Shown: positions 51,064 through 63,854, counted from the first letter of the stretch. The stretch: 64,000 bases of DNA from Pelodera strongyloides (GCA_036852015.1 JAANDG010000475.1:1-64000), one strand, 5' to 3'. Program-made: numbers and translations. Notes: generated by a model from the letters alone, not told the origin.

Positions 51064-52367
51064 ACAACAACCCATGCAACCCAAGCGGATGCAACCCAAG
51101 ATACGCCGGCACGAACAATGAAAAAAGGTAAGAACGTGTCATTAAATTTATCGTAGTTTTATTTTCTGTGCCGAATTTTCAGTCTTTTTTATTACAGTTA
51201 ATGATGAGCGCACTGTTTAACAGTTTAACTTAGGGCACGTTATTGCATCCCAGACCCAATCGTTTCGTTCACGTACCAGTTTGCTGTTTGGACGCTTGTA
51301 ATATTGTTATATAAAGGAGAAGATTTACTTTTTTTTTTTTTTTTTTGTTTGTGTGAACGAAACGGATTTCTACGTTTCAGGCGTTTGGTATAAGTAGTCC
51401 CTTTTCGCAACCCTTCAAAATAAGTGCAATCGAATCTTATTACATAAACTGTGGAAGATACGTTTCGCAAACCAAAATAAACGAAATGAGTTTCATTACA
51501 TTAATTGCTGACAATATGTTTCAGTCAGACGTTCCATATAAGTATGTACAACTTTTTTGAAGTATTGCCTGTGCAGCATTTAAAGCGAAAATACCGGCCG
51601 GTTTTTTTGAAACGCATTGCATACAACCTGCTTTCTTATGCATCATATGCAAATGAGCATAAATTAGAATAAAAAAGACCCCAATTCGACCCCTCTTTAG
51701 CATCACTGCATAAGAATGCAGATATTTGAGGTGCGTTTCAAAAACCGACCGGTATTTCGCTTTAAAGACGCCTCAGGTAGCGAAAGCCCTCTGATTATAG
51801 AGTTACAATGACAATGGTCTCGTTTCAGACTTCCTGGTACCTGACGAAGTCATGGAGAATTGGAGAGAAAGAAATATACATCATCGGACTTTGGACACTT
51901 GCGATACTCCACATGAGGGAATGAATATATGGCAGCATATCCATGGAGATACATCGACTAATACAGGTAGGGCTAATCCAATATTAGGTTTCCATATATG
52001 TCCCACCAAGTCATTTATTGTTGTGATTGTGTGGATGAAAGCGTATGTATCCCATCTCCCGTGGGTGGTGACACAAAGGCAGGCATTACGCAAATCCTCG
52101 ATTCGTTGAGACGGGTACTGAAGTCGGCTTGCTCATTTACCTTAAGTAAGAGTAGCATACGAGCTTCAAATGTTTCGTATGTGATTGAACTTGAAATTAC
52201 GCTATTGCTACTTGTTTATGTTTTTCTTTAGCAATATCATTATATCATATCGAATATTTCTTCTTATTTCAGTTGACTGGATGAGGATCGTGTGCTCTCT
52301 GGATGATCGTTTCGGTTTCCCTGATATGAAAGGAAGGGATCTACCATGGAATGCGTCTAAGCACTGA
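51064..52367 (+). CDS. Short spliced gene (3' part) inside the inverted-repeat element
   Basis: Four exons join in phase: 51064-51127 (THATQADATQDTPARTMKK), 51829-51966 (DFLVPDEVMENWRERN ... IWQHIHGDTSTNT), 52083-52145 (ITQILDSLRRVLKSACSFTL) and 52273-52367 (DWMRIVCSLDDRFGFPDMKG ... ASKH). About 120 residues are visible. All four introns have GT-AG ends, with TTTCAG-type acceptors at two of them. Upstream, GATACATGTCGAGCC...GACAGATAG (50831-50881) looks like another exon but hits a stop. The intron 51128-51828 contains a TTAA MITE. I do not recognise the protein; Trp and charged residues suggest a soluble, DNA- or protein-binding role, which is only a guess. Confidence 0.5.
51580..51765. mobile_element. 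TTAA foldback element, AAGCGAAATACCGGCCGG family, copy 2
   Basis: The ends TTAAAGCGAAAATACCGGCC and the mirror ACCGGTATTTCGCTTTAA enclose a core with GCATCATATGCAAATGAGCA. It lies in the first intron of the short spliced gene. Confidence 0.92.
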
Positions 52368-53022
52368 TTAGGAAGAACACGGAAGAGAGGACAGCAACTG
52401 GGTAGATATTCTAAGAATTAGTGGGTATCCTAGGGCTCTATTTTACTATAACTGTAGACCAGCGTGACGCTGCTTATTTTTTTACATGTTTTATGTGGTT
52501 ACGACAGTATTATATTTAGTAGTAGTATAGTAGCATAGTAGTATGTGGTTATTATAGTAAGTGTAGCCCATTCTTTATTATAATCATAGGCCAGCGTAAC
52601 GCTGCTATTTTTACACGGATTACTTATAATAGTAGACAATCGTAACACTGCTTATCTTTTTGTTCAACTGACTATCAATCTATAGCCGTGAGTATATATT
52701 GTATTTTATTTACTGGTATGGCTCTTGTTGCTTCATTGTTGTATAATGTATTATTTACTTATCATAGACTTCGTATGGATATTTACTCGTAGACGTAGAG
52801 GAGAGGATTTACTCTTATTGAAAGTACTTTGTACTCGTAGTTGGGTTGTCCATTCATGTTTACTTGTAACTCATAGTAACTTATCATAATTCGCCCAAAT
52901 GTGTCGCTTTTATCGCTATATTTTTTGGATGCTTTGAATGAAGTAAAATTATTCTCTATATTTGTTGTTGGTTGTTATTATATTGTAGAATTGTCTTTTT
53001 ATTGTATTATTTAATGTAATAA

Positions 53023-53215
53023 GCAAAGGGGCGGGGCCTTTCACGCCCATTTTCCCACGCTCCGCGCGCTCCCGGCGCACCTACGGCCAACCTTTTGAAG
53101 CGGGGCCGCGCGCTCTGGGCCCCGTCTTGGTGGCGCCGCCCTGCCTGGGCCCCGCACTTTTCAGCGCGCCGCCCCGCGTCATTTAGCGCGCCGCCCCGCA
53201 CCCAAAGTTTCACGT
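53023..53215. repeat. GC-rich patch
   Basis: Contains GCGCGCCGCCCCGC, GGGGCCGCGCGCTC and similar words, sharply different from its AT-rich flanks. It lies just inside the right inverted repeat of the 4.7-kb element and is related in word content to the GC-rich core of the 795-bp duplication. Confidence 0.6.
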
Positions 53216-55479
53216 TGAAGTGAACGGGGCTAAAGTTTACCCAAAGTGCTCGGGATTAACGTAGGAACTTCGAAGCTTTTCCAACTAAATCGATAATACA
53301 CAGAAAATGCACTGCACACAAATAAATTAAATTAAGAAAACTAATAAATAAAAATAGGTGACGTGTTTCCAGAGTTTACCGTATATTACCAAGCTACTGC
53401 GTGGAATGATTATTCCTATTATAACGCAACATCTGTAATTGATTACCTTCATAAAAAATGCAAAGAATAGTTTTTAGCAGGATTTTAGCTTCATGTGTAA
53501 CACTGTGGTGTTTTTGCGGTTTTATGCGGTTTCGTGCGTAACAAAGTTGGCGCGTGCGGTTTTTGAGTGTTCGAACACCCAATGCGGTTTTTTGCGTACA
53601 TGCGGTTTTTGTGGTGGTGCGTAATATTGTACAATTAGCCCAATTCAACGGTACTCACTTGTACGAGTTTGCCATCCGGTCAAGGTGGTTTTGAATAAAA
53701 GTTACTTATTTATTCCATCTAGGTATATCGCAATCAGTTTCGTGGTAGTTTTTCTACTGAACTAGGAATTATTTTTAAATTACCTTCGCCGTGACTTTTT
53801 TCTGCAAATGTAAAGTTTAAAGATGAGCGAAGTAATCAACTGTCTTATACTTTTTTCTGCATAATATTAGTGGCCTCCGTGATATCTAGTCCCGTCACGC
53901 TTGTCAAACTACGGTAATTACTGTCCACTCTATAATCGAAAGAATACCAGTACGCTCAATTTAATGTTGTTTGTGAAAAAAATGAATCTAGGTTAACACT
54001 CGAGCCTATTTCAAGTTAATCCTTCTGTGATACTTTTGGCGGGGTTTTGTTTTGACCGCCAAAATCGAGTCACTCTGATAGTTTGTACAATGTGTGCGTA
54101 ATATTAGTCAATAACTACTGGTTACTTAATTGTATAAACTTACTCTAAGTAAGATATTCATGTCAAGCCGATTTAGTGCATGACTGAAACCGGTCTTTAA
54201 CGCTAAAAGTGACCAATCGTCAAATTAACACCAGAATACCGAAAACTAGTTTGTTGAAATATTGACAATGCTTAGCGTGATGGCCATTTCACCGGCACCG
54301 ATTTTGATTAGGAGGGTCAGTACTCGCTTTTAAATCCGGATTTACGGCTAAATAGAGCATCACATTTAGAGGCACAACTCGTACACGCAGATACGTAGTC
54401 CTAGCGGGACTATGTTGGGCTGTGGACGATCGTATAGAAATTGAACTCTAAGCGGCTGTGTTATACTGCTTATCATAGCATGCTATATTATTTGGCCGTG
54501 TCACATAACCTAGTGATCCAGGTTCCATGGTGCATCAGGGCCGAATGCGTATTTATTCAATCTCGGCTTATTGGCACGACGATACTATGCCACTTCCCCT
54601 TTTAGCAGTTATTTGTGTCCTATTTCTAATTCTTTCTCCCATACAAAGTGAGCATCCCACTTTTGGATTGACAACTTGCAATTCACGCCTGACTGATCAA
54701 CTCTCGTCAATAGCAAAGTTGGTCCACGAACACACGCATACAATCTTCCATTCATTCAAGGTTTTCTTTCTCAGCGCCGCGGTGGCGCCGCGCGAAGCGC
54801 GCCAACACTCTTCTCGCTGATCCTCAATGTGTCTATAGTTGGTCATCTTGAGAAATCTCGCGCAGTAGACTGACCCTGATCCTGGTATAAGTCGAGACGC
54901 TGGGGGAAAATCCCCCAAGTCCGAAGTACTTATACTACTTAAACGTATCCTTCGAGCAGACTTGTTTAAACCTTGGTTGATGTGTGCTCGTTCAGTATTA
55001 TCTTGTAGTCTTTCATTGAACCTTTACATTTTTCCATTATTATTTGTCCAGCTTATTGTGAATTATAACAATTTCTAAGTACTTGCTCTGTTACTGTGCT
55101 TTCTTTACGAACCCTCTCTTTGTAATCGGAGAAGTGCTCAACGGCAGAACTTCCTTAGGCAATATTGTCCGAATGTTGTAAATCCATCAGCTCTTTCCTT
55201 TGCACCATATTGGTGCCTGTTAAGTCTGTGGCTTTATAGCTCTGTACGGCATATGATACCCTCCCGAACAAACGTTCGTATAAACCATAATATTGACCCA
55301 TAAAAAACTAACAATGAGAACGCTGGTGTATCTGCATAACAAAATCTCGCATAATATCAGTGATCAAAAGCGAAAGATATATTAACCGTTTGTTACTGTT
55401 TCCATCCCGTTTTTATTTTCCTCTACAGGAACCAATTCGAAACAACTCAGAAGTTAGTATGCTAATTACCCTTTCATCT

Positions 55480-55565
55480 TGTACTCCCGCCTTCTTTCTC
55501 TTTCTCTCACTCTCTCCCTCTCGCTCCCTCTCTCTCCCCAGCTCTCTCTCCCTCTCGGTTGAGCT
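55480..55565 (+). repeat. CT-rich tract
   Basis: Mostly CTCTCTCC and TTTCTCTC words, ending CTCGGTTGAGCTCGCTCGG. Similar tracts on the same strand are at 56885-57000, 59110-59205, 59820-59925 and 63855-63925. Confidence 0.85.
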
Positions 55566-55713
55566 CGCTCGGTCAACTGACCCACTTTTTGTACCGGCTT
55601 TCCGACACAAGAATTACGGTAGCTCTTGAGCATACACTACTCAATTTGGGCATACTGTACCTTTCTTGCGCGCGGGGACATCTACTTTCTTTAAGTTGCG
55701 TGTGTTACTTTTG

Positions 55714-56034
55714 TTAAAGGGATCAGCTCACCTTAAATTGTGTCTGTTTTTTTTGTTTCTTTATTTTCTATGAGGGATAATAAAAATTTGGAATAGAAAA
55801 AGTAGTGTTCAATTTCAATACTCACGAAGATATTGGGTGATAAAGTGGTGGATTGATCGGGCCGAAATGCAAAAAGGGCAATTATCCTATACAAACAAGG
55901 CACTTTATCACCCAATATCTTCGTGAGTATTGAAATTGAACACTACTTTTTCTATTACAAATTTTTACTATCCCTTATAGAAAATAAAGAAACAAAAAAA
56001 ACAGACACAATTTAAGGTGAGCTGATCCCTTTAA
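55714..56034. mobile_element. TTAA foldback, near-perfect 320-bp palindrome (AGGGATCAGCTCACC family)
   Basis: TTAAAGGGATCAGCTCACCT at the left is mirrored by AGGTGAGCTGATCCCTTTAA at the right. The arms, about 135 bp, differ at only a few bases and leave a small unpaired centre. TTAA stands at both ends. It would fold into one long hairpin if transcribed. Confidence 0.95.
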
Positions 56035-56884
56035 ACAAGGCGAAATATTAAGCTTTGTAAAGTAATAGCCACATTATGATAGGTCTCATATCATGTAAAC
56101 GATATAATCCTTCGAAAGTAGTGATTCCTTGTTATATATGCAACTGTTGAAAGCACACTGTATTCCTATTGTTGGTTTTAGCTTCTCATCACTGATAACA
56201 TCATTGCTGTCTTTCAATTTCTCTTCCATGCAAGAACTATTTTCGACCCGTTGGAACCAACCCAGGCACCGAACAAATATCTCATGAACCAATGACTGTG
56301 CAAAATGCGCAAATTACTAGTTGTAACTCGAGTAAAATTGGTCGACCGAGTATTTCGGAAACACCGACAGATAGATGTAGGTTAATTCACAGAGTGTGCA
56401 GTGACAGGGCCGTCGTGCTTCACTAATACACGGGTTAAAATGGACCAGAATGTTGAACCAACACAGCTCTGTCACCTATGTTTTACACAAAATATTGATG
56501 ATGCTTGCCGTCTGTTTTGAAACCATTTGTCGTTTTTTTGGGTATGGTACTTCTCGTTGTTGTTCTTTTATCTTTCATTTCTTATGTACGAATGTCAACA
56601 CTAAATCAATGGTTGTCAGAATTTTGATGAATTGACTTCACCTCAGTGCTACAGCTTGATAAGGAATACAGACTGCAGACACTTAGAAAAACTTTTAAGA
56701 GATCCCTTTATTATAATAATGTCTTTGTAAGCACTAATATGATAATGTACTTTAGGTGTACTGTAGACTAAATTCACATAACATGATTTCAGAATTCTAT
56801 AATAGGTAATCGCTCTCCTGTATCGGTATTGCAGATTGAAGCAGCTTGCCAGCTGATAATTATGACAAGATTATCTCTTGCTGG

Positions 56885-57000
56885 GCGCTCCCTCTTTCCC
56901 TCCATATCTCTCTTTCTCTACATTCTCTCTCTCGCACACGACATTTTCTTCCTCCTTTTCCTTTCTGGTCCTCACTCTTTCTCTCTCGATATCCATCCAT
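56885..57000 (+). repeat. CT-rich tract
   Basis: CCCTCTTTCCCTCC, CTCTCTTTCTC and CTCTCTCTCGC words over about 115 bases. The three frames read through it as Ser/Leu/Phe-rich ORFs that are not genes. Confidence 0.8.
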
Positions 57001-58493
57001 CAGTGCTCCCTCCCTACTACAGTTTCAGTCCTTCAAATACTCGACAATTATCTCATCAACTTTCAATGTATCCGATGACCGCAGTGCGTAACGGATGACC
57101 TCAAATAGTCCGCAACAATCCAATGGACGTACAATAGGCGCGCACCGTCCACAGATTAGTGCGAAATGGATGCGCGGTGCGCGCCCGTGTGAATTTACCT
57201 CTTAAGGTCCAGCGCAGAAGTTGCATTAGCGATGTTATTGTTGCGAGAAGATCCCGTATGAATTGTAATGCAATACGAGTAGCGAGTGAGTCAAGGCCGG
57301 ATATGGTCTAATAGAAATATCCAAATTGGTACCTCCAATATCAATCGTGCATTCGTTTGAAGTCCTGCGTCCATGTACCGTACCTACTCGTGTGGCGCAG
57401 ATTTTCACCAGCACATTTCCGTGTTAGTGTTTCCATCCATCATGCAATTACTTTATTTTCTTTCTAGTAGTATTCCCTCTTTATTTTAAAGTTGTATGTT
57501 TTGGATTTTGGTCACCCCGTGCCCGCGGCTCTCGGCTTATTATATGCCAAAAGAGAGTTCTGCGCTGCACGCCGCGCGACGATGCTCCTTCTTTCAATCC
57601 AAAAAAGCTCCGTCCAGCTTCTCGTAGAGAATGAGAGAAACGGAGCACGAGATAGTGTGGATTTATGGAGACGAAGGATGACCGAACCTGCTCGAGAGAC
57701 CAATTCTCAAGATTTAAGTTTCTAATGCAAAAACTCGAAACAATCCAAGCTGGACGGAGCCCGAATAGAAAGATAAACGAACTAAATATGAAGCACCTTG
57801 CATCACGTAGTTCATTATGGGTTCGCTTAAATTGCGTAGCTGACCAAGTGCGCACTTCGTGGAACTTCAAGATAACTTTTTATCATAACACACATACCTC
57901 ATTGCGTTTTCGGTCTCGAAACAAAAAAAATGCATATGACGGAAGTGTTTACGTATCGAAACACATCAATCGGCAAATTCTTTTTTTTTTTTTGGGTCAA
58001 ATTTCAAATCTTAAATTCTCATAGAATATTTCAATCTACTCTTCATAAATAAATGTCTATTTTTTGTTAATATTAAATGTCCTTTGCGGGTTTGCCCCAG
58101 CAATCCCTAGAGTCCGAGGAAAGAAAGCCTGCATGCTATTCGCTTGATTGAAACACATAGAGTGGGCTAGTTGGGAGCTGAGACTGGTCTAGTCCTAGCC
58201 TCCTTCCTCCCAGTCTCCCAGTCCTTCCCGCCCGGGGGGAAACACACTCAAGACCAAATCTCGCACCCATTTAATGTGAATAAGCTTTACACAAGGGGGA
58301 GTTTTTCGAATTGTAAGCGAAGATCAAGAAATTTCGAAAATTATGTTGGGTTTCGGTGAGTCGACAGCCCATTCATAAGGTGTGGTAACGTGTATCTTTA
58401 CAAACGTCTAAACTACGTTGAGTTCATATAAACACTAGACAATAGCTCTGGACAGGTGTCATAGAAAATAGGGAAGGCGACCGAGATGAACTC

Positions 58494-58664
58494 TTAAAGC
58501 GAAATGCCAGCTCCTTTGGAAAATTTGCATATGATAAGCAAATCCTATGTATCCTACGCTAATTTTGCGCGATAGCCGAGGACGATCGCGCAAAATTAGC
58601 ATAGGATACATAGGATTTGCTTATCATATGCAAATTTTCCAAAGGGGCTAGCATTTCGCTTTAA
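58494..58664. mobile_element. TTAA foldback, near-perfect 171-bp palindrome (AAGCGAAATGCCAGC family)
   Basis: The left end TTAAAGCGAAATGCCAGCTC is mirrored by the right end CTAGCATTTCGCTTTAA. The arms (containing TTTGCATATGATAAGCAAAT and CGCTAATTTTGCGCGAT) pair almost completely across about eight bases. It shares the TTAAAGCGAAAT start with the ACCGGCCGG family but has a different interior. Confidence 0.95.
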
Positions 58665-59109
58665 AGTCCAAGGCAAATCGCTAAAGAATCTCGAAAAACG
58701 CATTATGCTTCTGTTTTGGAAGGAACTGACCGTCACACAAATGCCATCCTGCGTCGTTGTTGGAAAAAGCCCTAATAGGACAACTGGGCAACGAAGCAAG
58801 CCTGTTCTACCATGTGACTTTAGTTGAAAGTTGAAATCCTAACTAAGAATAAGTTTTCAAACTATGAGTAGTTGGATTATTGCACAAATCTCGGATTTGA
58901 CGTTACTTTTGTTTTTATGTTCTGGTTTGAGGTTTATACTTTGCATTCATGGTATTTTGGGTTGACTATTGTTAATTGTTGGTATTGTTGATTTCCCTTC
59001 ACCTTCAAAGGGACAGGTAAACTGTTTCCGCCAGCGGTTAGATATTCTCCAGCGCTATAGCTAGCAAAACATCATGTGCATATATGTTGTTGCAGTTGGC
59101 TCATCCTTC

Positions 59110-59205
59110 TCTCAATATATCTTTATATCTAACCCTCTCGCCTTCGCTCTATCTCTCTCCCTATCTTTCTCTTTCTCTCTCTCTCTTTCCCTCTCTCGCA
59201 CACCT
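59110..59205 (+). repeat. CT-rich tract
   Basis: CTCTCTCTCCCTATC and TTTCTCTCTCTC words, followed by TCGCACACCTTCCGAGATGG. The start of the tract (CTCAATATATCTTTATATC) is less regular. Confidence 0.85.
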
Positions 59206-59819
59206 TCCGAGATGGACAATGCACAGAAAAAAAAGCAAAGGGGGTAAACCTGTTTCTAACAAGAAGAAGCGCCCTTTGCGCGCGGCTCTCCGTGCGTTCC
59301 CATATATCTACTTGATGTAGATGGATACGGCACAGACATAAGGGCATGAGATAAAGAAACAAAAACGAATGCCAAGGCACTGATCCGAACTTTTATGCAA
59401 TTGCCAAGTCAGGGCAAGAGAAAATCTGGTTTGTAGGCTTATTGTTAAATTTATATTTTTCATACAAATAAGACTGTCAACAGCCAAGGATTTTTTGACC
59501 GACTGACAATATTATTATTTACTACTACAAAATATCACTATGTAACATGGGAAAACCTATGGTTGCCAGTTAGGATCGCTTTGAAGACCTGCTGACTGGT
59601 TGTAGGTTGGACTTTCACCAAGATGAAGTTTCCACCCTGGGGAGTTGTTGCTTGTATCCTTTGTGTTCACCTCGGAAGTCGAACGGTGCAAATCCCTTCC
59701 CTAGCCCACTAAGTCCTCGTGCCTCAAGAGAGGGAGACTGACGAGGTTCTACATAACCTGTTCTACTCTCAATGAGAGACCTTCTTGTGCTGTTGCAAAT
59801 GGTCACTCGTCGACTCTCA

Positions 59820-59925
59820 ACCTCTCTCTCTCTCTCACTCTCTCTCTCTTTCTCTCATTCTCTCTCTCTCTCTCTCTTTCTCTCATTCTCTCATTCTCTA
59901 TCTTTCTTTCTCTCTTTTTGTTTCT
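59820..59925 (+). repeat. CT-rich tract
   Basis: Nearly pure CTCTCTCT with TTTCTCTCATTC interruptions over about 105 bases. Confidence 0.9.
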
Positions 59926-61469
59926 CCACTCCTCGCCATTCTTTATGTATCTTTTTCTCAGGTCTAGCAGAGCCAATAGCCTTCGGCAAAAGCACAACAC
60001 ATACTGACATAGATGCACACACAAGCTAAGGGCTCTAGAAACAAGTTCTGTCCGCCCCCTTTCAAAGGGTCGGCCGTTCGTTATTTAGGATTTCAAATTC
60101 GAATGCCGCAATGACAACATATCTTGATAGATCAAAAACTAACTCAGCTTGCTGAAACCAAAGCGTTTGTTATTGTTTTCCATTACCAAAACTGAGACTG
60201 GCACTAACATACTCATTGTTGTAATCAACAATTTGCCGACGAAAATGAGCTCACTAACTAAGTGCAAGCCCAAGAACGCTCCACTTGCAAATTATTTGTC
60301 ACTACGGCGGACCGTTTGTATCTCACCCCGGTCCGTCAGGAAGAGTAATCTTGTATAGCAATGTCGTTTTTGTTGACAATAAGATTCAACGCCACCTCTA
60401 ATTGCAAGTAATGAAATTTAGCATATTTTTCCCGTTTAAATAAGCTTCTGCTTTCAATTCACATCCAAACTAATGAGGAAAGCCTTCCTGTGTTAATATA
60501 ATCGTTCTGTTTCTTTCGCATTTTCTGTCTGCGGCGCGGCTCGGCTGTCCGATCCCGCCTCCTTGGATTGCGCGCTCGGATCTTGTTTCCCCGAGCAAAG
60601 AAGCGCGAAGCGCGCAAGTGGCAGCGCGCTGCCACGCGCTACCAAATGACCAGCGCCCCGCTCTTCTCTTTTTGATACTTGTTTGATACTTTAACAACCG
60701 GATCGTAGATGTTGCGAGTCTGTCCAAGATAAGCACACAATATCATTAGTGCTCTGTTCGGTCATGTCCAGTGCTGCACACTTACTATTTATTGTAAAAT
60801 ATACACACTGAGACTGTTAAACTAACTAAGGAAACGCCGATAATGATTCAAGTTCGAGCAAATTTACAAATTCACAGTCATGAGAATACTATGTAATATG
60901 TGTGTACTAACTCAAAGAAGGTTTTCTGCGCGCTTCTAAGATACGGCTATCCTTCATATGAGATGTCTACTCCTAAAATTTTCAACAAAACCACAAGTTC
61001 TTTCTCGAGTTCTTTCCTGATTAACATCTATTCTTCTTCTTCGCTCAATTTAAATGATCCTTTGTCCAAAGAAGTGAGGAACACCCAAAAGTGTCCTTGG
61101 ATATTTTTTCATTCGCGTGCCTCGGATCAGGAACACGAGCCCTCAACTTTTCAACGTCTTTTTCTAGGCTTTTTAGATTTTCCCACAGATTGTTGTAGGC
61201 TTTGACCTAGGTCCTCAAGTGCTTATTTACTTGATGAAAGTTTCAGAGCACTCATAATGTTTCGATAACTTCTAATTCGAGCAAATATGTATCACGATAC
61301 AAAACAGGCTATGCAACAAACACAATCAACTTTCCATGTAAATCACCCTCTGTCAATCTCGCTTGTTATATCTCTCTAACTCTTTCCCAGTTTCTTCAAA
61401 TTGAGTATGTGAGTTTTTTTTCTGCAATGATTTCCAAAAGTCAAGCAAATTTGGTTTATGGTATTCATT

Positions 61470-61651
61470 TTAAAGCGAAATACCGGCCGGTTTTTGTAAC
61501 GCATCTCAAGTATTTGCATTCCTATGCCTTTGTGCAACGTGGGGTCTAATTAGGGTCTAGTTTTTATTCTAATTTTTGCTCATTTGCATATGCTGCATAA
61601 GAAAGCATGTGACGCAATGTGTTTCAAATAGTGGCCGGTATTTTGCTTTAA
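61470..61651. mobile_element. TTAA foldback element, AAGCGAAATACCGGCCGG family, copy 3
   Basis: The ends are TTAAAGCGAAATACCGGCCG and, mirrored with changes, GTGGCCGGTATTTTGCTTTAA read from 61631. The core holds CTCATTTGCATATGCTGCAT, as in the other copies. Confidence 0.9.
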
Positions 61652-63495
61652 ATGAAGACAATATTCTACCGAATATTCCGGAAAGACCGCCCGCCCTACC
61701 GGTAATCACCCCTCATAAGATATGCTTGTGTAGAGGGCAGATGTAGGAGTTCTGCGAGCGTAAAGTGATGAGAGTGATTCTTGCTTTACTCTTACAGTTC
61801 TTTTCTCGATCTATTTTAGAGTTCCCTATTTCGGTCTACCTCGTTGTCCTATCAAAATTCAATACTTACTTGTGAACTTGGTTCTGACTTTTCAAATTCC
61901 CGCTGAAAGTTCTTTGTGTTAGTGAGACTGATACTCATGTGTCTGAATCTCTTCATCTCATCTACTCTCTGCCTCCCTCTCACAGGCTATTGGTGCAAAT
62001 GAGTCAAATGAGTCTCTAGTGACCAGTCCTGGAAGGACATTGTCCAATCTATCAACTAGCCTTCGCGCCTGCGTCTCGGCGTAATACGTGCTCTCTACTA
62101 GGTTTCTTCTAACCTCTGTCTAACTAAGAACCTCCCAATGATAGGTAAAGTACCTCCCAGTCGGGTACCACTACCCGGGTACTAGGTCAATCACTAACAC
62201 AAACTTAATGATGCAAATTCGAAATCAACCTACTCAAAAACGGTACAACATCCGGGAGGTAAATGGGGCCTAGTTTTCCCACTAATTTGAATAGTAGGTA
62301 TGAAATCCTACAATTTTGAAATTTTTATTAGAAAGCATCGTTAGAAATCGACGGAATACATTTAAAAAACTACAGTGGACAAAAGTAAGACAATTGCGCA
62401 ACTTGGTTCCCACTTTAGTCTTAGGGAAAGCTGCGGTCTCTTTTAAACTACCGACAGTCTTTTTGGTAGTGGTGGTATTACGTAATGGCGTTTCAAGTGA
62501 TACACATTTTACTCTTCTGCCCTTTCCGCATGTATTTCTTCCAGGCAACAAAATCCACAATACATTTCTTTTTATGTCAAGTCAAGTGCACAAACGCCTA
62601 CAGTCATTCATATATCGAAAGCCTCTAACTTTCCCTTAGGTTGTGATTGCTCGTTGTTGATATCTTTCGAGAGTACCTTTTCGAAGGAAAAAAAAGAAAA
62701 AGATATAAGAAAAGAGACAATTTTCAAGGTGGGTTCGCAGGTTTAGGTTCAGTGTCATTTTTCGCGCGTTGCGGACGGCAATCGTTTCCGTTTTGCGTTA
62801 TCAAGATCGAGACTTGTCACAAGAGTTGACAAAATAGAGATATACTGACAGACAATGTGCTGGAATCTGGGGGTTTCAATTTCACTTATTCTCTAACCTT
62901 CTCTAACCCTTTTCTAACTATTTCTTACCAATCCTAAATATAAACAACTATTTACTATATCTATCACTCTAACTATCTCCTACCATGTCTAAGCCTAATA
63001 TATCTAATCTAACTAACTATATCCCCTTAAGATTCTCCAACCTTTTTCTACTTGTTTCTTTTATTTTTCTTTACTTCGTTTACTGGTTTACTTCTCCAAG
63101 ACATCGCTTGGTATTTATTTGTTTCCTTGTTTTCTTTACTCTAACAACAAAGTTGTAGTGTTTGAGGACTTTTTTTCAGCTATAAAAGCCGCGGGCAGTT
63201 GCAGATCAATGCTAAATCAATGCTAGATCTCGATAGTCTCGATCCTAGACGGTGCACTTTTGAACCAGAAACACAGTGTGACAAAGCACAAATCTCGTCT
63301 GCCCTGCAAAATTCCAGTTTTTAATTTTGCGTGCGGCTTCCTCGAAAAAAAAAGATGAACTCATTTTAACGAAATGCAAATAGCAATGGTTGCATTTTTA
63401 CCCGGTGTCATTATTGAAAGAACCATGTGGTAAATGCTTCGGAACTAACGCAACATTATGCAAAAGTATACCACAAATAATTTGCGCCTGTTTAA

Positions 63496-63677
63496 TTAAA
63501 GCGAAATACCGGCCGGTTTTTGAAACGCTTCGTGGACAACTGAATTCTTACGAATTTATGCTAAATTGCTCGAATTTAGCTCGATTTTTAATTCTAATTT
63601 ATGTTCATTTGCATATGCTGCACAAAAATGCTGGTGTGCTCGATGCGTTTCAAAAACCGGCCAGTATTTCGCTTTAA
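63496..63677. mobile_element. TTAA foldback element, AAGCGAAATACCGGCCGG family, copy 4
   Basis: The ends TTAAAGCGAAATACCGGCCG and the mirror GGCCAGTATTTCGCTTTAA flank a core with TTCATTTGCATATGCTGCAC. It is the same length as copy 3 (182 bp). Confidence 0.92.
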
Positions 63678-63854
63678 CAAATTTTGATTACATTTTTGCC
63701 TATAAAGTGTAAATTTCATTCTTGCAAAATAAATATTCAAATGGCTTCTTCGTATCAAATATTAATTACTATTCTTGATCTGTCACATCATTCGTGTACA
63801 ATACGTGATACTTTTGAGAAAACGCTCTCGAACGTGAACTCCCCTATCTAGCTC

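Larger units (their letters stand above)
48963..53640. mobile_element. 4.7-kb element bounded by about 128-bp inverted repeats
   Basis: The left end (48963-49090, GGCTAATTGTACAATATTAC) and right end (53513-53640) are near-perfect inverse copies, rich in AAACCGCAT words. The span holds a 795-bp tandem duplication, a short spliced gene, a TTAA MITE and a GC-rich patch. I found no transposase and no clear target duplication (GTTCAATATTC outside left, CAATTCAAC outside right). It may be a non-autonomous DNA element that carries host-like sequence. Confidence 0.65.

Noticed and set aside
48946..53648. Protein-like frames with NCTILRTTTKTACTQKTALG at both ends of the 4.7-kb element
   Set aside because: The similarity comes from the inverted repeat itself; the two frames are the same repeat read from each end.
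56846..57098. Ser/Leu/Phe-rich ORFs in three frames
   Set aside because: They result from translating a CT tract.
62282..62639. Overlapping frames of 92 (minus) and 107 (plus) codons
   Set aside because: They overlap each other on opposite strands, and neither shows splice sites, a domain or convincing composition.
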